Source: Flammeovirgaceae bacterium UBA2366 (lineage in GTDB: Bacteria; Bacteroidota; Bacteroidia; Cytophagales; Cyclobacteriaceae). Taken from it: a DNA stretch of 64,000 nt. The position numbers and the translations under genes were made by a program. The notes beneath the pieces are model-generated. The model saw only the letters and a list, made by a program, of their open reading frames with translations, was not told the DNA's origin and did not search any database. The stretch spans positions 124,001 to 188,000 of the forward strand of contig DDTK01000011.1 of the NCBI GenBank assembly GCA_002344065.1, in the 5' to 3' direction. Shown here piece by piece: positions 62,345 through 64,000 of the stretch. Within the stretch, counting starts at the first letter, position 1, and every line of letters begins with the position of its first letter.

Positions 62345-63058
62345 ATGAAATTGAAATATTCTTTTACGTCTATGGTTACAACAAGAATGCTTTTTGCTAT
62401 TCTTACCGGGCTTGTAATTTCCTGTGTGCACGATCCATTTTTGGACCCCAACTCGCTTAACGATGGAAAGCCAAGTATCCCGGGATGCACACCAACCGGA
62501 CAAATATGTTTTGAAGCCAATGTACTGCCGATTTTTATATCCGCTTGTGCCCGACCCGGATGCCACGATGCTACAAGCCATGAAGAAGGTTACATGTTGG
62601 ACAGTTACGCCAATATTGTAAAGAAAGGTATTAAACCAGGCAATGCCAACGAGAGCAAAATCTATAAAGTGCTATTTGAAACCGGGGAAGATCAGATGCC
62701 ACCAGATGGAGCATTAACGCAGGCACAAAAAGATTCTATTAAACTGTGGATTAACCAAGGTGCAAAAAACACAACCAATTGCGCATGTGCTTGTAATGAA
62801 AATGAATTTACCTATGCACTTTCAATAAAGCCTATACTAGACAACTCTTGTGTAGGCTGTCATAAACCCGGCTCGTTAAATGGTAACGTAAATCTTGCCG
62901 ACTATACGCATGTGAAAAGCTATGTGAACGATGGAAGTTTGCTGGGCAGCATAAAGCATACCAGTGGCTTTGTACCAATGCCCCAAGGCACCAAACTTTC
63001 TGATTGTGAAATAGCCAAGTTTGAAAAATGGATTGAAGCAGGTGCACTTAATAATTAG
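62345..63058 (+). CDS. Lipoprotein with two cytochrome-like heme motifs (PSCyt1-type)
   Basis: 237 residues with a lipobox (LTGLVISC). Two modules: the first with an unusual C-x4-C-H (ACARPGCHD) and closing DQMPPDGALTQAQKDSIKLW; the second with C-x2-C-H (NSCVGCHKPG) and DCEIAKFEKWIEAGA. The first resembles planctomycete-type PSCyt1 domains. The second heme motif is canonical. Likely a periplasm-facing electron carrier; a heme in the first motif is less certain. The next gene encodes a single module like the second. Confidence 0.88.
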   Translation: MKLKYSFTSMVTTRMLFAILTGLVISCVHDPFLDPNSLNDGKPSIPGCTPTGQICFEANVLPIFISACARPGCHDATSHEEGYMLDSYANIVKKGIKPGNANESKIYKVLFETGEDQMPPDGALTQAQKDSIKLWINQGAKNTTNCACACNENEFTYALSIKPILDNSCVGCHKPGSLNGNVNLADYTHVKSYVNDGSLLGSIKHTSGFVPMPQGTKLSDCEIAKFEKWIEAGALNN

Positions 63059-63062
63059 TACA

Positions 63063-63434
63063 ATGAAAAAATTGAGTATGGCGGTAGTCATTTCAGGCAT
63101 TTTACTAATGTCGGGGTGCTACTATGATAAAGAAGGAATACTATATCCGGGCACTGCAAACTGTGTTCCATCAGCCTCTCCATCATTTAATGAAGAGATA
63201 TTACCCATTTTAGACGGTCGCTGTAACAATTGTCATAGTGGCAATTCTCCTTCGGCTAACATTCGCTTAGACAACTATGCTGATGTACTAATCTATGCAA
63301 ATAATGGTAGTCTGATGGGGAGCATAAATCACGCTGGTGGCTATTCGCCAATGCCAAAGAACAGCGGTAAAATGCCAAACTGCGAAATTCAAAAAATTCA
63401 AAACTGGATCTCTGCCGGAAAATTAAACAACTAA
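63063..63434 (+). CDS. Mono-heme cytochrome-like lipoprotein
   Basis: 123 residues from MKKLSMAVVISGILLMSGC (lipobox MSGC) at 63063; the longer frame overlaps the previous gene. One C-x2-C-H (GRCNNCHSGN) and a closing NCEIQKIQNWISAGKLNN that parallels the second half of the previous protein, so the two arose by duplication. An axial Met is likely in YSPMPKNSG. Probably anchored to a membrane and involved in electron transfer. Confidence 0.88.
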   Translation: MKKLSMAVVISGILLMSGCYYDKEGILYPGTANCVPSASPSFNEEILPILDGRCNNCHSGNSPSANIRLDNYADVLIYANNGSLMGSINHAGGYSPMPKNSGKMPNCEIQKIQNWISAGKLNN

Positions 63435-63445
63435 ATGCAAAAGAA

Positions 63446-63994
63446 ATGAAAAGTTCGCTTCTCTCCCTTACCCTGCTTATTACTATAGCAAGTTTTGCAC
63501 AGCCCATGTACATGACCCGCAATGGACAAATATCATTTTACTCCAAAACGCCCATGGAAAATATTGATGCTGTAAATAATGAGGTTACTGCCATGATAAA
63601 TTCATCCACCGGAGAATTGGCCTTTGCTGTTTTGATTAAAAGTTTTCGGTTTGAACGCGCCCTGATGGAAGAACACTTTAATGAGAACTACATGGAATCC
63701 GATAAATTTCCTAAGGCGACCTTTAGTGGAAAAATCACCAACCCTGGAAATGTTAATTTCAACACCAATGGCAACTACCCGGTAAGTGTAGAAGGTGAGC
63801 TAACCATTCATGGTGTAAAGAAATCAATCACCTCAACTGGTACAATAAATATTTCAGGAAGCAAAGTAACCACCTTAAGTACATTTTTGGTACGTCTTGC
63901 CGACTATAATATTTCAATACCTGCTTTGGTTGCCGATAAAATATCAGAAACCGTAGAAGTAAAAGTAAACTGTGAATACCAGCCCAAAAAATGA
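63446..63994 (+). CDS. YceI family exported protein
   Basis: 182 residues with a signal peptide (MKSSLLSLTLLITIASFAQ). The fold is shown by MYMTRNGQISFYSKTPMEN, EEHFNENYMESDKFPKATF, GELTIHGVKKSIT and LVRLADYNISIPALV. The lipocalin-like barrel holds a long isoprenoid or similar ligand. It follows the cytochrome-like lipoproteins by 11 bp, which suggests a quinone-type or isoprenoid ligand in one electron-transfer unit. Confidence 0.9.
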   Translation: MKSSLLSLTLLITIASFAQPMYMTRNGQISFYSKTPMENIDAVNNEVTAMINSSTGELAFAVLIKSFRFERALMEEHFNENYMESDKFPKATFSGKITNPGNVNFNTNGNYPVSVEGELTIHGVKKSITSTGTINISGSKVTTLSTFLVRLADYNISIPALVADKISETVEVKVNCEYQPKK

Positions 63995-64000
63995 TAGCCC

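Noticed and set aside
1..64000. rRNA, tRNA and CRISPR arrays
   Set aside because: No run of regularly spaced repeats and no cloverleaf-like or rRNA-like sequence was seen in the intergenic regions on either strand.

Overview
The window is about 64 kb of a Bacteroidota chromosome, most likely a Cytophagales-type bacterium. The evidence is the short primary sigma factor, the helicase / small basic protein / CspA cold-shock operon, the many exported proteins ending in FAQ-like cleavage sites or in SC/GC lipoboxes, the DUF3667, DUF2764 and YwqK-like families, and the A/V-type ATPase operon with subunit order E-DUF2764-A-B-D-I-K. No rRNA, tRNA, CRISPR array or insertion sequence was seen. By eye the GC content is in the low forties percent, with a poorer patch around 35.2-36.6 kb.

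Left part (1-12.1 kb): a TPR-CHAT protease cut by the window start, the primary sigma factor, a small conserved protein, the cold-shock operon, a CHASE3-like histidine kinase, two YceI-like exported proteins, an unusual pyruvate kinase with no C-terminal domain, a PLD-type nuclease, a cyclophilin and an exported protein of unknown role. Then (12.1-28.9 kb) come exported enzymes (MBL-fold hydrolase, CocE/NonD hydrolase, serine beta-lactamase-like hydrolase), a MaoC hydratase, a YwqK-repeat membrane protein, DUF3667 and bestrophin membrane proteins, a PAS histidine kinase, an SbtA-type bicarbonate transporter divergent from a LysR regulator, and an exported Gfo/Idh/MocA oxidoreductase.

Middle part (29-39 kb) looks accessory: an alpha/beta hydrolase, an Acg-like nitroreductase and a beta-barrel protein lead into two tandem DUF1254/DUF1214 lipoproteins bracketed by nearly identical inverted repeats (32414-32435 and 34970-34992). 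The right copy is part of a ~170 bp long-armed palindrome resembling an attC or other folded-DNA recombination site. Beside it lies a low-GC gene with a HEPN-type R-N-x3-H motif that seems to be split by a frameshift. A penicillin/AHL-acylase-type lipoprotein follows.

Right part (39-64 kb): a DUF2207 protein with a duplicated ectodomain, small exported proteins, a rhodanese with a strong Shine-Dalgarno sequence, an acyl-CoA oxidase-like enzyme, an FMN-binding protein, a nitronate monooxygenase, then the seven-gene A/V-ATPase operon whose rotor subunit carries the full set of Na+-ligand residues known from Enterococcus hirae NtpK. After an ABC-F ATPase, a fatty-acid desaturase and a membrane hydrolase, the window ends with an OmpR/kinase pair followed in the same direction by an OB-fold protein, two heme-motif lipoproteins and a YceI protein, which looks like a regulated envelope redox unit.
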